DNA of 64,000 nt. It comes from Roseateles puraquae (lineage in GTDB: Bacteria > Pseudomonadota > Gammaproteobacteria > Burkholderiales > Burkholderiaceae_C). The notes under the pieces were generated by a model. The model was not told where the DNA came from and made no database searches. It saw only the letters and a list, made by a program, of their open reading frames with translations. The stretch spans positions 62,001-126,000 of the forward strand of contig NZ_NISI01000011.1 of the NCBI RefSeq assembly GCF_002205845.1, written 5' to 3'. The position numbers and the translations under genes are program-made. The first letter of the stretch is position 1. The number at the start of each line of letters is the position of its first letter. Positions 33,357 through 41,647 of the stretch are shown here, piece after piece.

Positions 33357-34535
33357 TCAGCGCAGCGCGGCCAGCAGCTGCGCGAGGCTGTCGAGGTTGT
33401 GGACCGGCAGATGGCGAGTCACTTCGGGCAGCAGGGCTCGCACGCCGGCGGCGCGGGGCTCGAAGCCGTCGAAGCGCAGCAGCGGGTTCAGCCAGATCAG
33501 CTCGCGGCAGGACAGCCGCAGCCGTTCGGCCTCGGCGGCCAGCGCGCGGGCGCCAACGTCGGGGTGATCGGGGTCGTCGTTGCGCTCCAGGCCGTCGGTG
33601 ACCAGCAGCACCGTGGCCGCGCCGCCGCCCAGCACGCGGCGGGCCCAGTCGCGGTTGAAGGCCCGCAGGCTGGCGCTGATGCGCGTGCCGCCGGCCCAGT
33701 CGGGCACCGCGGCCGAGGCGGCGGCCAGCGCCACGTCAGGGTCGCGGCTGCGCAGCTGGCGGGTGAGCCGCGTGAGCCGGGTGCCGAACACGAACACTTC
33801 CACAACCGGGGGCTCGCGCAGCCCGCCGCCGGGGTTCAGCAGCCCCTGCGCGAGGTGCAGCAGCACGCGCGAGTAACGCCCCATCGAGCCGGAGATGTCG
33901 GCCAGCAGCACCAGGGGCCGTGATCGGCTGCGCGGGCGCTGGTGGGCCGGTGGGGCCAGGTCATGCCGGGCTTCGGCGCGCAGGCTGGCGCGCCAGTCGA
34001 TGTGACCGCGCGCGGCGGGTGTGCTGCGGCGGGTGAGCTGGCGCGCCAGCACGGGCTGCATCGCGGCCAGCACCTGCCGGGCGGCCGCCCATTCGGCGGC
34101 GGTCATGGTGTCGAAGTCCCGCCGCTGCAGCAGCTCGCGGTCACTGACGGCCAGCCGCGCGTCCACGCTGACCTGCTCCGCCGCCGGCGCGGGCTCGGGG
34201 GCGGGCGCGGGGAAGAGCGCTTCGGCCAGTCGGCGGTTCTCGGGCGGGGGCGGTGCGCTGGCGCGGCCTTCGGCCTGCGGCAGCAGCAGGGCCATGATGC
34301 GGCCCAGCAGATCGGGGTCGCGCCAGAACACGTGGAAGGCCTGGTCGAACAGCGGCCGGTGTTCGGGCCGGTCCACCAGGCAGGCGGCCAGCGCCGCGCG
34401 GAAGTCCTGCCGCGACGCCAGCGCGCCCGCCTGCAGGGCCTGCGCGGCGAGCAGCAGGCGGTCGGTGCCCACCGGCAGGCCGGCCGTGCGCAGCACGCGG
34501 CCGAAGTGCATCAGGTTGGCCGCGAGATGGTCCAC
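33357..34535 (-). CDS. CoxE-like VWA domain protein
   Basis: 392 residues. The N-terminal part (A-N-L-M-H-F-G-R-V-L-R) matches the CoxE family. The C-terminal VWA domain holds the metal-site motif D-I-S-G-S-M near residue 214 and a T-D-G-L-E-R late Asp loop near 312. With the MoxR-type ATPase just upstream (19-base gap) it forms a chaperone pair that in carboxydotrophs matures the copper-sulfur-molybdenum site of CO dehydrogenase. No client enzyme is present here. Confidence 0.85.
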   Translation of the reverse strand: MDHLAANLMHFGRVLRTAGLPVGTDRLLLAAQALQAGALASRQDFRAALAACLVDRPEHRPLFDQAFHVFWRDPDLLGRIMALLLPQAEGRASAPPPPENRRLAEALFPAPAPEPAPAAEQVSVDARLAVSDRELLQRRDFDTMTAAEWAAARQVLAAMQPVLARQLTRRSTPAARGHIDWRASLRAEARHDLAPPAHQRPRSRSRPLVLLADISGSMGRYSRVLLHLAQGLLNPGGGLREPPVVEVFVFGTRLTRLTRQLRSRDPDVALAAASAAVPDWAGGTRISASLRAFNRDWARRVLGGGAATVLLVTDGLERNDDPDHPDVGARALAAEAERLRLSCRELIWLNPLLRFDGFEPRAAGVRALLPEVTRHLPVHNLDSLAQLLAALR

Positions 34536-34554
34536 CCGGCGCGCTCCTGGCGGG

Positions 34555-35448
34555 TCAGCCCCGCGCCACCTGGCGCATCTCGGCCAGCAACCGGGCCGCC
34601 TCGCTGCCCTGCACGCGGGCGATGTCGTCCTGGTACTTCAGCAGCACGCCCAGGGTCGACTGCACGGTCGCCGGGTCCAGGCTCACCGCGTTGAGCTCGA
34701 CGAGGGCGCGCGACCAGTCCAGCGTTTCGGCCAGGCCGGGCAGCTTGTAAAGGTCCAGCTGGCGCAGGCCCTGCACGAAGGCCACCACCTGCGCCGCCAG
34801 CTGGGCGTCGATGCCCGGCAGCCGGGCGCGCAGCACGGCCAGCTCACGGTCGGCGTCGGGGTAGTCGAGCCAGTGGTAGAGGCAGCGGCGCTTCACGGCG
34901 TCGTGGATTTCGCGGCTGCGGTTGCTCGTCAGCACCACCAGCGGCGGTGTCGCGGCGGTGATCGTGCCGAGCTCGGGGATGGTGAGCTGGAAGTCGGCCA
35001 GGAACTCCAGCAGGAAGGCCTCGAAGGGCGCATCGGCGCGGTCGAGCTCGTCGATCAGCAGCACGGGGGCTGGCGTGGTGGTCAGGGCCTGCAGCAGCGG
35101 CCGCTCGATGAGGAAGCGCCGCGCAAACAGCTCGTCAGCCGTGCGCTGCGCGCCGCCCGCCTGCGCGAGCCGGATCTCGATCATCTGCCGCGCGTAGTTC
35201 CACTCGTAGGCGGCGCTGGCGAGGTCGAGGCCTTCGTAGCACTGCAGGCGGATCAACGGCCGCTGCAGCGCAGCTGCCAGCGCGCTGGCGATGGCCGTCT
35301 TGCCGGTGCCGGGTGCGCCCTCCAGCAGCAGCGGGCGCGCCAGGCGCAGCGCGAGGAAGGCGGCGGTGGCCAGCTCGCGTGAAGGCAGGTAGCCCTGCGC
35401 CTGCAGCGCGGTGGCGGTGGCGTCGATGCTGGCCGGGGACGGCGTCAT
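34555..35448 (-). CDS. MoxR-family AAA+ ATPase (CoxD-like)
   Basis: 297 residues. Walker A is E-G-A-P-G-T-G-K-T-A near residue 42, Walker B is V-L-L-I-D-E-L-D-R near 132, and the sensor-1 region is V-V-L-T-S-N-R near 175. MoxR ATPases work with VWA partners to remodel or load metal enzymes. The adjacent CoxE-like VWA gene makes the CoxD-type reading the best one, though a general MoxR/VWA pair cannot be excluded. Confidence 0.88.
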   Translation of the reverse strand: MTPSPASIDATATALQAQGYLPSRELATAAFLALRLARPLLLEGAPGTGKTAIASALAAALQRPLIRLQCYEGLDLASAAYEWNYARQMIEIRLAQAGGAQRTADELFARRFLIERPLLQALTTTPAPVLLIDELDRADAPFEAFLLEFLADFQLTIPELGTITAATPPLVVLTSNRSREIHDAVKRRCLYHWLDYPDADRELAVLRARLPGIDAQLAAQVVAFVQGLRQLDLYKLPGLAETLDWSRALVELNAVSLDPATVQSTLGVLLKYQDDIARVQGSEAARLLAEMRQVARG

Positions 35449-35496
35449 GTGGGCGGGCCCTCGTGAACCGGAGGAGCCCGAGTATCGGCCCGTGCC

Positions 35497-36267
35497 TCAG
35501 TCGCGGGGCGGCGGCAGCAGTCGGCCCAGCATGACGATGCCGAACACCGGCAGCACCAGCGCCAGGCCCCACTGCAGGGATGACAGCGCCTGCAGGCCGT
35601 CGCCCCAGGTCACGCTCAGGTTGTAGGCCGCGTGCAGCGCCATGCAGGGCCACAGCGAGCGGGTGCGCTCGTACAGCCAGCCCAGCAGCAAGCCGATCAG
35701 GGTGCCCGCCGCGAACTGGTAGACGTTCAGATGGGCCGCACCGAAGAGCAGGGCGCTGCCCAGGATGGCATGGCCTCGCGGGTACTGACGCAGGAAGCTG
35801 CGCAGGATGAGGCCGCGAAACAGCATCTCCTCCACCAGCGGCGCGATGACACAGACCATCAGCACCGTGATGGGCGTGTGCGCGCTCATGCGGTCGAACA
35901 TCGCCACATCGGCCGTCGACATCGGGAAGACGGCGACCACCAGCATGTCCACCACCCCCATCGCCACATAGAGCCCCGGCAGCAGGCACAGCAAGGGCAG
36001 GGCCAACAGGCCCATCACGGCCTGGGGCGACTGGCTCGACGGATGCAAGAGCTGGCCATAGCTGAGCTGCGTCAGCTGCAGCGTGGTGGTGATGAGCACC
36101 CCGTTGCCCAGCACGAGGGCCAGGCTCATCAGGTCGTCGACCGGGATGCCGAGCAGCGAGCGCGCGTCATACAGCGCGCTGCCGATGACGAACTCCAGCA
36201 CGAACAGAAAGGCCACCATGAAGGCGGCCTCGAAGGCATTCGGAAACGTGTCGCGCGGTTGCGGCAT
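35497..36267 (-). CDS. CPBP family intramembrane metalloprotease
   Basis: 256 residues with about seven spans. The motifs are V-E-E-M-L-F-R-G near residue 149, F-G-A-A-H near 184 and a late C-M-A-L-H-A-A-Y-N near 220, giving all CPBP active-site residues. The ATG at 36267 (M-P-Q-P-R-D-T-F) is preferred because the longer frame to 36438 reads as non-coding and overlaps the DUF3185 gene. The substrate is unknown; relatives cleave prenylated or membrane peptides or act in bacteriocin immunity. Confidence 0.85.
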   Translation of the reverse strand: MPQPRDTFPNAFEAAFMVAFLFVLEFVIGSALYDARSLLGIPVDDLMSLALVLGNGVLITTTLQLTQLSYGQLLHPSSQSPQAVMGLLALPLLCLLPGLYVAMGVVDMLVVAVFPMSTADVAMFDRMSAHTPITVLMVCVIAPLVEEMLFRGLILRSFLRQYPRGHAILGSALLFGAAHLNVYQFAAGTLIGLLLGWLYERTRSLWPCMALHAAYNLSVTWGDGLQALSSLQWGLALVLPVFGIVMLGRLLPPPRD

Positions 36268-36391
36268 GGCTCGGCACGGACGCGGCGCGGCGGCGTCCTC
36301 CTCCCTGTTCTCGATGGCCGCGACTCTAACGGCCCGCGCGGCAGTGCCATGCCCTAAGCTGGCGGCTCCCAGGCTTACCGGGCGTTTTGCC

Positions 36392-36613
36392 ATGAACTTC
36401 ACACGAATCCTCGGCGTGCTGTTGCTGATTGCCGGCACCGCCAGCCTCGCGACCGGGGGCTTCAGCTACACCAAGGACAGCACGGTTGTGAAGCTCGGCC
36501 CGCTGGAGCTCTCGGCCAAGGAGAAGGAAGAGGTCAAGCTCCCGGTGTGGCTCGGCGTGGGGGCGATCGCCGCGGGCGGCCTGCTGCTGGTGCTGGGCGG
36601 GCGCAAGCGATGA
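36392..36613 (+). CDS. DUF3185 family small membrane protein, paralogue 1
   Basis: 73 residues with two membrane spans separated by the loop G-G-F-S-Y-T-K-D and a lysine/glutamate segment S-A-K-E-K-E. It is about 70% identical by eye to the protein at 39148-39363. DUF3185 proteins are short inner-membrane proteins of unknown role. Its TGA overlaps the ATG of the DUF924 gene (ATGA), so the two are translationally linked. Confidence 0.85.
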   Translation: MNFTRILGVLLLIAGTASLATGGFSYTKDSTVVKLGPLELSAKEKEEVKLPVWLGVGAIAAGGLLLVLGGRKR

Positions 36614-37152
36614 GCGCCGTGGCCGAGGTGCTCGACTTCTGGTTCGTGCAGACTCGCCCGGCCCAGTGGTGGAAGGTCGACCCGGCCTTCGACGCGCAGG
36701 TCGCCGATCGCTTTGCGCCGCTGCACGACGCCGCCCGGCGCTGCGAGCTCTTCAGCTGGCGCGCCACACCGGAGGGCCGGCTGGCCGAGGTCATCGTGCT
36801 GGACCAGTTCGCCCGCAACCTGTTCCGCGGCACGCCACACGCCTTCTCGGCGGACCCGCTGGCGCTGGCCCTGGCGCAGGAAGCAGTTGCGGCCGGCGCG
36901 GACCTGGCGCTGCCGGCGGAGCAGCGCGCCTTCCTGTACATGCCCTGCATGCACAGCGAGTCGCGTGCCATCCATGCCTGGGCCGAGCCGCTGATGCGCG
37001 AGCGCACACCCGCGCACACGCACGAGTTCGAGCTCAGGCACAAGGCCATCGTCGACCGCTTCGGCCGGTATCCGCACCGCAATGCCATCCTGGGGCGCAC
37101 CTCCACGGCGGAGGAAGAGGCTTTCCTGAAGGAACCCGGGTCGAGCTTCTGA
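36610..37152 (+). CDS. DUF924 family protein
   Basis: 180 residues, the usual family size. Motifs are V-L-D-F-W-F near residue 7, the W-W-K-V-D-P-x-F-D region near 20, D-Q-F-A-R-N-L-F-R-G-T near 68 and M-H-S-E-S near 117. The fold is helical and TPR-like, of unknown biochemical role. Start at the ATG overlapping the DUF3185 stop. Confidence 0.87.
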   Translation: MSAVAEVLDFWFVQTRPAQWWKVDPAFDAQVADRFAPLHDAARRCELFSWRATPEGRLAEVIVLDQFARNLFRGTPHAFSADPLALALAQEAVAAGADLALPAEQRAFLYMPCMHSESRAIHAWAEPLMRERTPAHTHEFELRHKAIVDRFGRYPHRNAILGRTSTAEEEAFLKEPGSSF

Positions 37153-37206
37153 ACCCGTCGGACTAACCCTGAATCCCGCGGTCTGACGCGCATGTTCCAA
37201 TCGGTT

Positions 37207-37220
37207 TGGAACCGATTCCA
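37207..37220. promoter_or_regulatory. LacI-type palindrome upstream of the secreted beta-helix gene
   Basis: TGGAACCGATTCCA is a near-perfect 14-bp palindrome with central CG, part of a longer symmetric stretch. Overlapping it on the left is TTCCAA-TCGGT-TTGGAA (37195-37211). It lies about 40-60 bases before the ATG at 37260, where an operator over or just downstream of a promoter is expected. It differs in sequence from the ATCGAT operators at 18819, so a different regulator is expected. Confidence 0.6.
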
Positions 37221-37259
37221 AAACCATCCGGCGTTCAAGCCGGCAAGGACGAGACAAGC

Positions 37260-39005
37260 ATGCAAGGCAGGACAGATCGCCGTCCCGGCGCGTGGCTGGG
37301 TTTGATGCTGGCCGGTGCCGTGGCCGCACTGCCGGCGCAGGCTGCCGAGCCCGACTTCGGGCCCCACGTGCACGTGCTGGCGCCCGGCATGCCTGGCATC
37401 CAGCAGCGCATCGACGACATCTACGCGGCGCAGCAGACCAACCATTTCGGCCCGCGGCGTGACGCCATCCTGCTCAAGCCCGGCACCTACCGCGACCTGC
37501 GCATCCCGGTGGGCTTCTTCACGCAGGTGCTGGGCCTGGGCCAGCATCCGGACGAGGTGCACGTCATCGGCGACCTGCGCTCCACCGCCTTCCTGGAGAA
37601 CGACAACGCGACGCAGAACTTCTGGCGTGGCGCCGAGAACTTTTCCGTGACGCCCACGCTCGGCATCGGCGACAACACGCTGCAGTGGGCGGTGTCGCAG
37701 GCCATCCCGTTCCGGCGCATGCACGTGCGCGGCAATATGCGGCTGAACCAGCGCGAGGGCTGGTCCAGCGGCGGGTGGTTCGCCGACGTGAAGGTGGACG
37801 GCGTCGTCAACTCGGCCACCCAGCAGCAATGGCTGTCGCGCAACAGCGCCTGGGGCCGGTGGACGGGGTCCAACTGGAACATGGTGTTCGTCGGCGTGAG
37901 CAACCCGCCCGCGGGCGAATTCCCGACGCCCGGGCAGCGCTTCACCCAGGTCGAGCGCACGCCCCTCGTGCGCGAGAAGCCCTACCTCTTCATCGACGCC
38001 AAGGGCGCCTACGCGGTGCGGGTGCCGGCCCTCAAGCGCAACAGCGTAGGTGTGTCCTGGGCGGGCGGCCGCATCGAACCGGGGCGGACCCTGCCGATCT
38101 CGCGCTTTCACATCGCCCGGCCCGGTGACACCGCGGCGGCGCTCAACGCGCAACTGGCCGCGGGCAAGCATCTGCTCTTCACGCCGGGCGAGTACCTGCT
38201 CACCGAGACCCTGCGCATCACCCGCCCCGGCACCGTGGTGCTGGGCATCGGCCTGCCCACGCTGCGCTCCGACAACGGCCAGCCCCTGGTGCAGACGGCC
38301 GATGTCGACGGGCTGACCGTGGCGGGCCTGTTCCTCGACGCCGGCTTGCAGGACTCGGGCGTGCTGATGGCCGTGGGCGAGCCGGGCAGCCGCCAGCGCC
38401 ATCGCGCTGACCCGATCGTGCTGCATGACCTGTTCTTCCGCATCGGCGGTGCCGCGCCGGGGCAGGTCCACACGGCGCTGCGCATCCATGCGCACGACAC
38501 GCTGGTCGATCACACCTGGCTGTGGCGCGCCGATCATGGCCAGGGCGTGGGCTGGGACAGCAACCCGTCGGCCCACGGCCTCTGGGTGGAGGCCGAGGAC
38601 GTGACCGTCTACGGCCTCTTCGTCGAGCACTTCCAGCAGGCGCAGGTGGTCTGGCGTGGCAATGGCGGGCGGGTGTACTTCTACCAGTCGGAGCTGCCCT
38701 ATGACCCGCCCACGCAAGCCGCGTGGCAGAGCCCCACCGGCCGCGGCCACCCGTCCTACCTGGTCGACCCGGCGGTGACGCGGCACCAAGCCTGGGGGCT
38801 GGGCATCTACAGCGTGTTCCTGCAGCCGGGCGTGGTGCTGGACCGGGCCATCGAGGCGCCGCGGGCGCCGGGCGTGCGCTTTCAGCACATGATCACCGTC
38901 TGCCTCGTGGACAAGGGCAGCATCGAACGCATCATCAACGACGCGGGTGAGCCGGCGCGCTGCCGGGGCGGCAGCAACACGGCAACGCTGAAGGCCTGGC
39001 CTTGA
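37260..39005 (+). CDS. secreted right-handed beta-helix protein, glycoside-hydrolase-like
   Basis: 581 residues from the ATG at 37260, which has GGACGAGA before it. A signal peptide ends at P-A-Q-A-A-E near residue 28. The body is of the pectate-lyase/GH55-like beta-helix type: I-L-L-K-P-G-T-Y near 78, T-Q-V-L-G-L-G near 93, W-G-R-W-T-G-S-N-W-N-M-V-F-V-G near 200 and Y-G-L-F-V-E-H-F near 452. Relatives in actinobacteria and Burkholderia carry misleading names such as adenylyl cyclase or factor 5/8 protein. A carbohydrate-active role is likely, but no catalytic residues can be named. Confidence 0.75.
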   Translation: MQGRTDRRPGAWLGLMLAGAVAALPAQAAEPDFGPHVHVLAPGMPGIQQRIDDIYAAQQTNHFGPRRDAILLKPGTYRDLRIPVGFFTQVLGLGQHPDEVHVIGDLRSTAFLENDNATQNFWRGAENFSVTPTLGIGDNTLQWAVSQAIPFRRMHVRGNMRLNQREGWSSGGWFADVKVDGVVNSATQQQWLSRNSAWGRWTGSNWNMVFVGVSNPPAGEFPTPGQRFTQVERTPLVREKPYLFIDAKGAYAVRVPALKRNSVGVSWAGGRIEPGRTLPISRFHIARPGDTAAALNAQLAAGKHLLFTPGEYLLTETLRITRPGTVVLGIGLPTLRSDNGQPLVQTADVDGLTVAGLFLDAGLQDSGVLMAVGEPGSRQRHRADPIVLHDLFFRIGGAAPGQVHTALRIHAHDTLVDHTWLWRADHGQGVGWDSNPSAHGLWVEAEDVTVYGLFVEHFQQAQVVWRGNGGRVYFYQSELPYDPPTQAAWQSPTGRGHPSYLVDPAVTRHQAWGLGIYSVFLQPGVVLDRAIEAPRAPGVRFQHMITVCLVDKGSIERIINDAGEPARCRGGSNTATLKAWP

Positions 39006-39147
39006 AGCCCGGCTGAGGCCCGGCTGAGGCGCGCTGAGGTGCGACGGCGGTTGTCGGCCTTGTCCGACAGCGGCTTGCGCCGTCCGTCACCTTTCGTCAC
39101 AGCCCTGCGGCCTTAGCCTGAGCGCCTCTCAACCTCAGGAGGTCGCC

Positions 39148-39363
39148 ATGGGCGCCACCAAGATCGTTGCCATCCTGCTGCTCGTCGTCGGCGCGGCCAG
39201 CCTTGCGATGGGCGGCTTCAGCTACACCAAGGACCAGACGGTGCTGAAGGTCGGTTCGCTGGAGGTCTCGGCCAAGGAGAAGGAGCAGGTCAACCTGCCG
39301 GTGTGGCTGGGCGTGGGCGCCATCGCCATCGGCGGCCTGCTGCTGGTGTTCGGCCGCCGCTGA
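39148..39363 (+). CDS. DUF3185 family small membrane protein, paralogue 2
   Basis: 71 residues, two spans, with the same G-G-F-S-Y-T-K-D loop and terminal G-G-L-L-L-V as the copy at 36392. It has an ideal AGGAGG ribosome site (39137-39142), so it is probably strongly translated. It stands alone, unlike the first copy, and converges on pckG. Confidence 0.87.
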   Translation: MGATKIVAILLLVVGAASLAMGGFSYTKDQTVLKVGSLEVSAKEKEQVNLPVWLGVGAIAIGGLLLVFGRR

Positions 39364-39371
39364 TTGCACGC

Positions 39372-39398
39372 AAAAAAGCGGGCGCCCGAAGGCGCCCG
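39372..39398 (-). terminator. intrinsic terminator of pckG with UUCG tetraloop
   Basis: On the minus strand CGGGCGCC-TTCG-GGCGCCCG forms a perfect 8-bp stem with a C(UUCG)G loop, one of the most stable tetraloops, followed by CTTTTTTG. It lies about 40 bases after the pckG stop. Confidence 0.88.
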
Positions 39399-39438
39399 TC
39401 AAGGTGTGTCACCGGAAAGGTCGAAGGGAACTTGGTGC

Positions 39439-41313
39439 TCAGCCCAGCTCTTTGGCCAGGCGTGCCTCGATGCGTGCCTTGACGGCAGGCAGCGCGGCGG
39501 GCAGGTGGTGGGCGAGTTGCGCAAACAGCTCGTCGTGCAGCTTCAGCTCGGCCTGCCATTCGGCCGCGTCGATGCGGGTGACGGTGTCGAACTGCTCGCG
39601 CGAGAAGGCCAGGCCGTCCCAGTTCAGGTCGCCATAGCCGGGCGTCACGCCGAACACGTGTTCTTCGCCGCCACCGTTGCCTTCCAGGCGGTCCAGCATC
39701 CACTTCAGCACGCGCATGTTCTCGCCGTAGCCCGGCCAGACGAACTTGCCGTCGGCGCCCTTGCGGAACCAGTTCACGCAGTAGATGGCCGGCAGCTTGG
39801 CCCCCTGGGCCTGCAGCTTGGCGCCCAGGTCCAGCCAGTGCTGGAAGTAGTCGCTCATGTTGTAGCCCATGAAGGGCAGCATCGCGAACGGGTCGCGGCG
39901 CACCACGCCCTGCTGGCCGGCGGCCGCGGCGGTGGTCTCGCTGCCCATGGTGGCGGCCATGTAGACGCCTTCCGTCCAGTCGCGAGCCTCAGTCACCAGC
40001 GGCACCGTGGTGGAGCGGCGGCCGCCGAAGATGAAGGCGTCGATGGGCACGCCGGCCGGGTCATCCCAGGCGGGGTCGAGCGCGGGGTTGTTGGTGGCGG
40101 CCACCGTGAAACGGGCGTTGGGGTGGGCAGCCTTGGCGCCGGTGGTCTTGGCGATCTCGGGCGTCCAGTCCTTGCCTTGCCAGTCGATGCAGTGGGCGGG
40201 CGGGGTGTCCGTCATACCTTCCCACCACACGTCGCCGTCATCGGTCAGCGCCACGTTCGTGAAGATCACGTCGCGCTCAAGGCTGGCCATGCAGTTCGGG
40301 TTGGTGTGGGCGTTGGTGCCCGGTGCCACGCCGAAGTAGCCCGCCTCGGGGTTGATGGCGTACAGGCGGCCATCCGCATGGGGCTTGATCCAGGCGATGT
40401 CGTCGCCGATGGTCGTGATCTTCCAGCCCGCGAAAGCCTTGGGCGGGATCAGCATCGCGAAGTTGGTCTTGCCGCAGGCGCTCGGGAAGGCGGCTGCCAC
40501 GTGGTACTTCTTGCCGGCGGGGCTTTGCACGCCCAGCACGAGCATGTGCTCGGCCAGCCAGCCTTGGTCACGGCCCATGGTGGAGGCAATGCGCAGCGCA
40601 AAGCACTTCTTGCCCAGCAGCGCATTGCCGCCGTAGCCCGAGCCGTAGCTCCAGATCTCGCGCGTCTCGGGGTAGTGCACGATGTACTTGGTCGGGTTGC
40701 ACGGCCAGGCCACGTCCGTCTGGCCCTCCGCCAGCGGCGCGCCCACGGTGTGCACGCACGGCACGAACTCGCCGTCGGTGCCCAGCAGCTCGATCACCGC
40801 GCGGCCCATGCGCGTCATCGTGCGCATGTTCACGGCCACGTAGGGGCTGTCGCTCAGCTCCACGCCGATGTGCGCGATGGGCGAGCCCAGCGGCCCCATG
40901 CTGAACGGCACCACATAGAGCGTGCGGCCGCGCATGCAGCCCTTGAACAGGGCCTGCGCGCCCGTCTGCAGCAGCTCGCGCATGGCGGCCGGCGCCATCC
41001 AGTTGTTGGTGGGGCCGGCGTCTTCCTTCTTCTCGGAGCAGATGAAGGTGCGGTCTTCCACGCGGGCCACGTCGCTCGGGTCGGAGTTGGCCAGGAAGCT
41101 GCCCGGGCGCAGCGCGGGGTTGAGCTTCTTGAACGTGCCGGCGGCCACCAGCTGCTCGCACAGGCGGTGGTACTCGTCGGTGCTGCCGTCACACCAGTAG
41201 ACGTCGGCCGCTTCGGTCAGCGCCGCAATCTCGGCCACCCAGGCAATCAGCCGGGCGTGTTTCACATAGGCAGGCAGGCTCAGGCGCAGGCCCTGCATGG
41301 CGGGTTGGTTCAT
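39439..41313 (-). CDS. pckG: phosphoenolpyruvate carboxykinase (GTP)
   Basis: 624 residues. GTP-type PEPCK: the P-loop F-P-S-A-C-G-K-T-N lies near residue 281 and contains the active-site Cys. F-G-G-R-R is near 430, the metal/substrate segment G-D-D-I-A-W near 304, and N-W-F-R-K-G near 515. It turns oxaloacetate into PEP in gluconeogenesis. The ATG at 41313 with GGAGC before it is preferred over the longer frame to 41373. It probably works with the glycerol and trehalose routes in switching between sugars and other carbon sources. Confidence 0.95.
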   Translation of the reverse strand: MNQPAMQGLRLSLPAYVKHARLIAWVAEIAALTEAADVYWCDGSTDEYHRLCEQLVAAGTFKKLNPALRPGSFLANSDPSDVARVEDRTFICSEKKEDAGPTNNWMAPAAMRELLQTGAQALFKGCMRGRTLYVVPFSMGPLGSPIAHIGVELSDSPYVAVNMRTMTRMGRAVIELLGTDGEFVPCVHTVGAPLAEGQTDVAWPCNPTKYIVHYPETREIWSYGSGYGGNALLGKKCFALRIASTMGRDQGWLAEHMLVLGVQSPAGKKYHVAAAFPSACGKTNFAMLIPPKAFAGWKITTIGDDIAWIKPHADGRLYAINPEAGYFGVAPGTNAHTNPNCMASLERDVIFTNVALTDDGDVWWEGMTDTPPAHCIDWQGKDWTPEIAKTTGAKAAHPNARFTVAATNNPALDPAWDDPAGVPIDAFIFGGRRSTTVPLVTEARDWTEGVYMAATMGSETTAAAAGQQGVVRRDPFAMLPFMGYNMSDYFQHWLDLGAKLQAQGAKLPAIYCVNWFRKGADGKFVWPGYGENMRVLKWMLDRLEGNGGGEEHVFGVTPGYGDLNWDGLAFSREQFDTVTRIDAAEWQAELKLHDELFAQLAHHLPAALPAVKARIEARLAKELG

Positions 41314-41647
41314 GGCGAAAGCTCCAATCATGGGAATGTGTTTGGGGCAACCGAGCGGCTGGCCCAAGCACACCGCGCCTGAGAGGGTGGATTGTCGAAT
41401 CCAATGTAATCACGCCGTAACCACCCGGCTCGTGTGGGTCATGCAAAACCGGAATAACACTATGCCGGCGCGGGCTTACGGCTCACGCCGGTGGCGAAGT
41501 GGGGCTCGGGTTTACGCGAAGGGGGTGTGTAATTCGACGCAACTTTGGGGGACTTTCGGGCAAGGTCATGACGCCCCTGGGGGCCGAACTTCAGTCGGTG
41601 CCAACTCCGTTGTCGCCAACCGGGCGCTGCAGCTCGCCCCGGCGGCA
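41314..41647. other. 334-bp non-coding gap between pckG and the SWIM gene
   Basis: No credible gene is seen. The left 140 bases should hold the pckG promoter. Around 41510-41560 there is a lower-GC stretch (GTGTGTAATTCGACGCAAC) that differs from its surroundings and could be the end of a lost mobile element. A minus-strand frame at 41460-41651 has no recognisable content. The gap marks the left edge of the eroding 41.6-47.8 kb segment. Confidence 0.4.
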
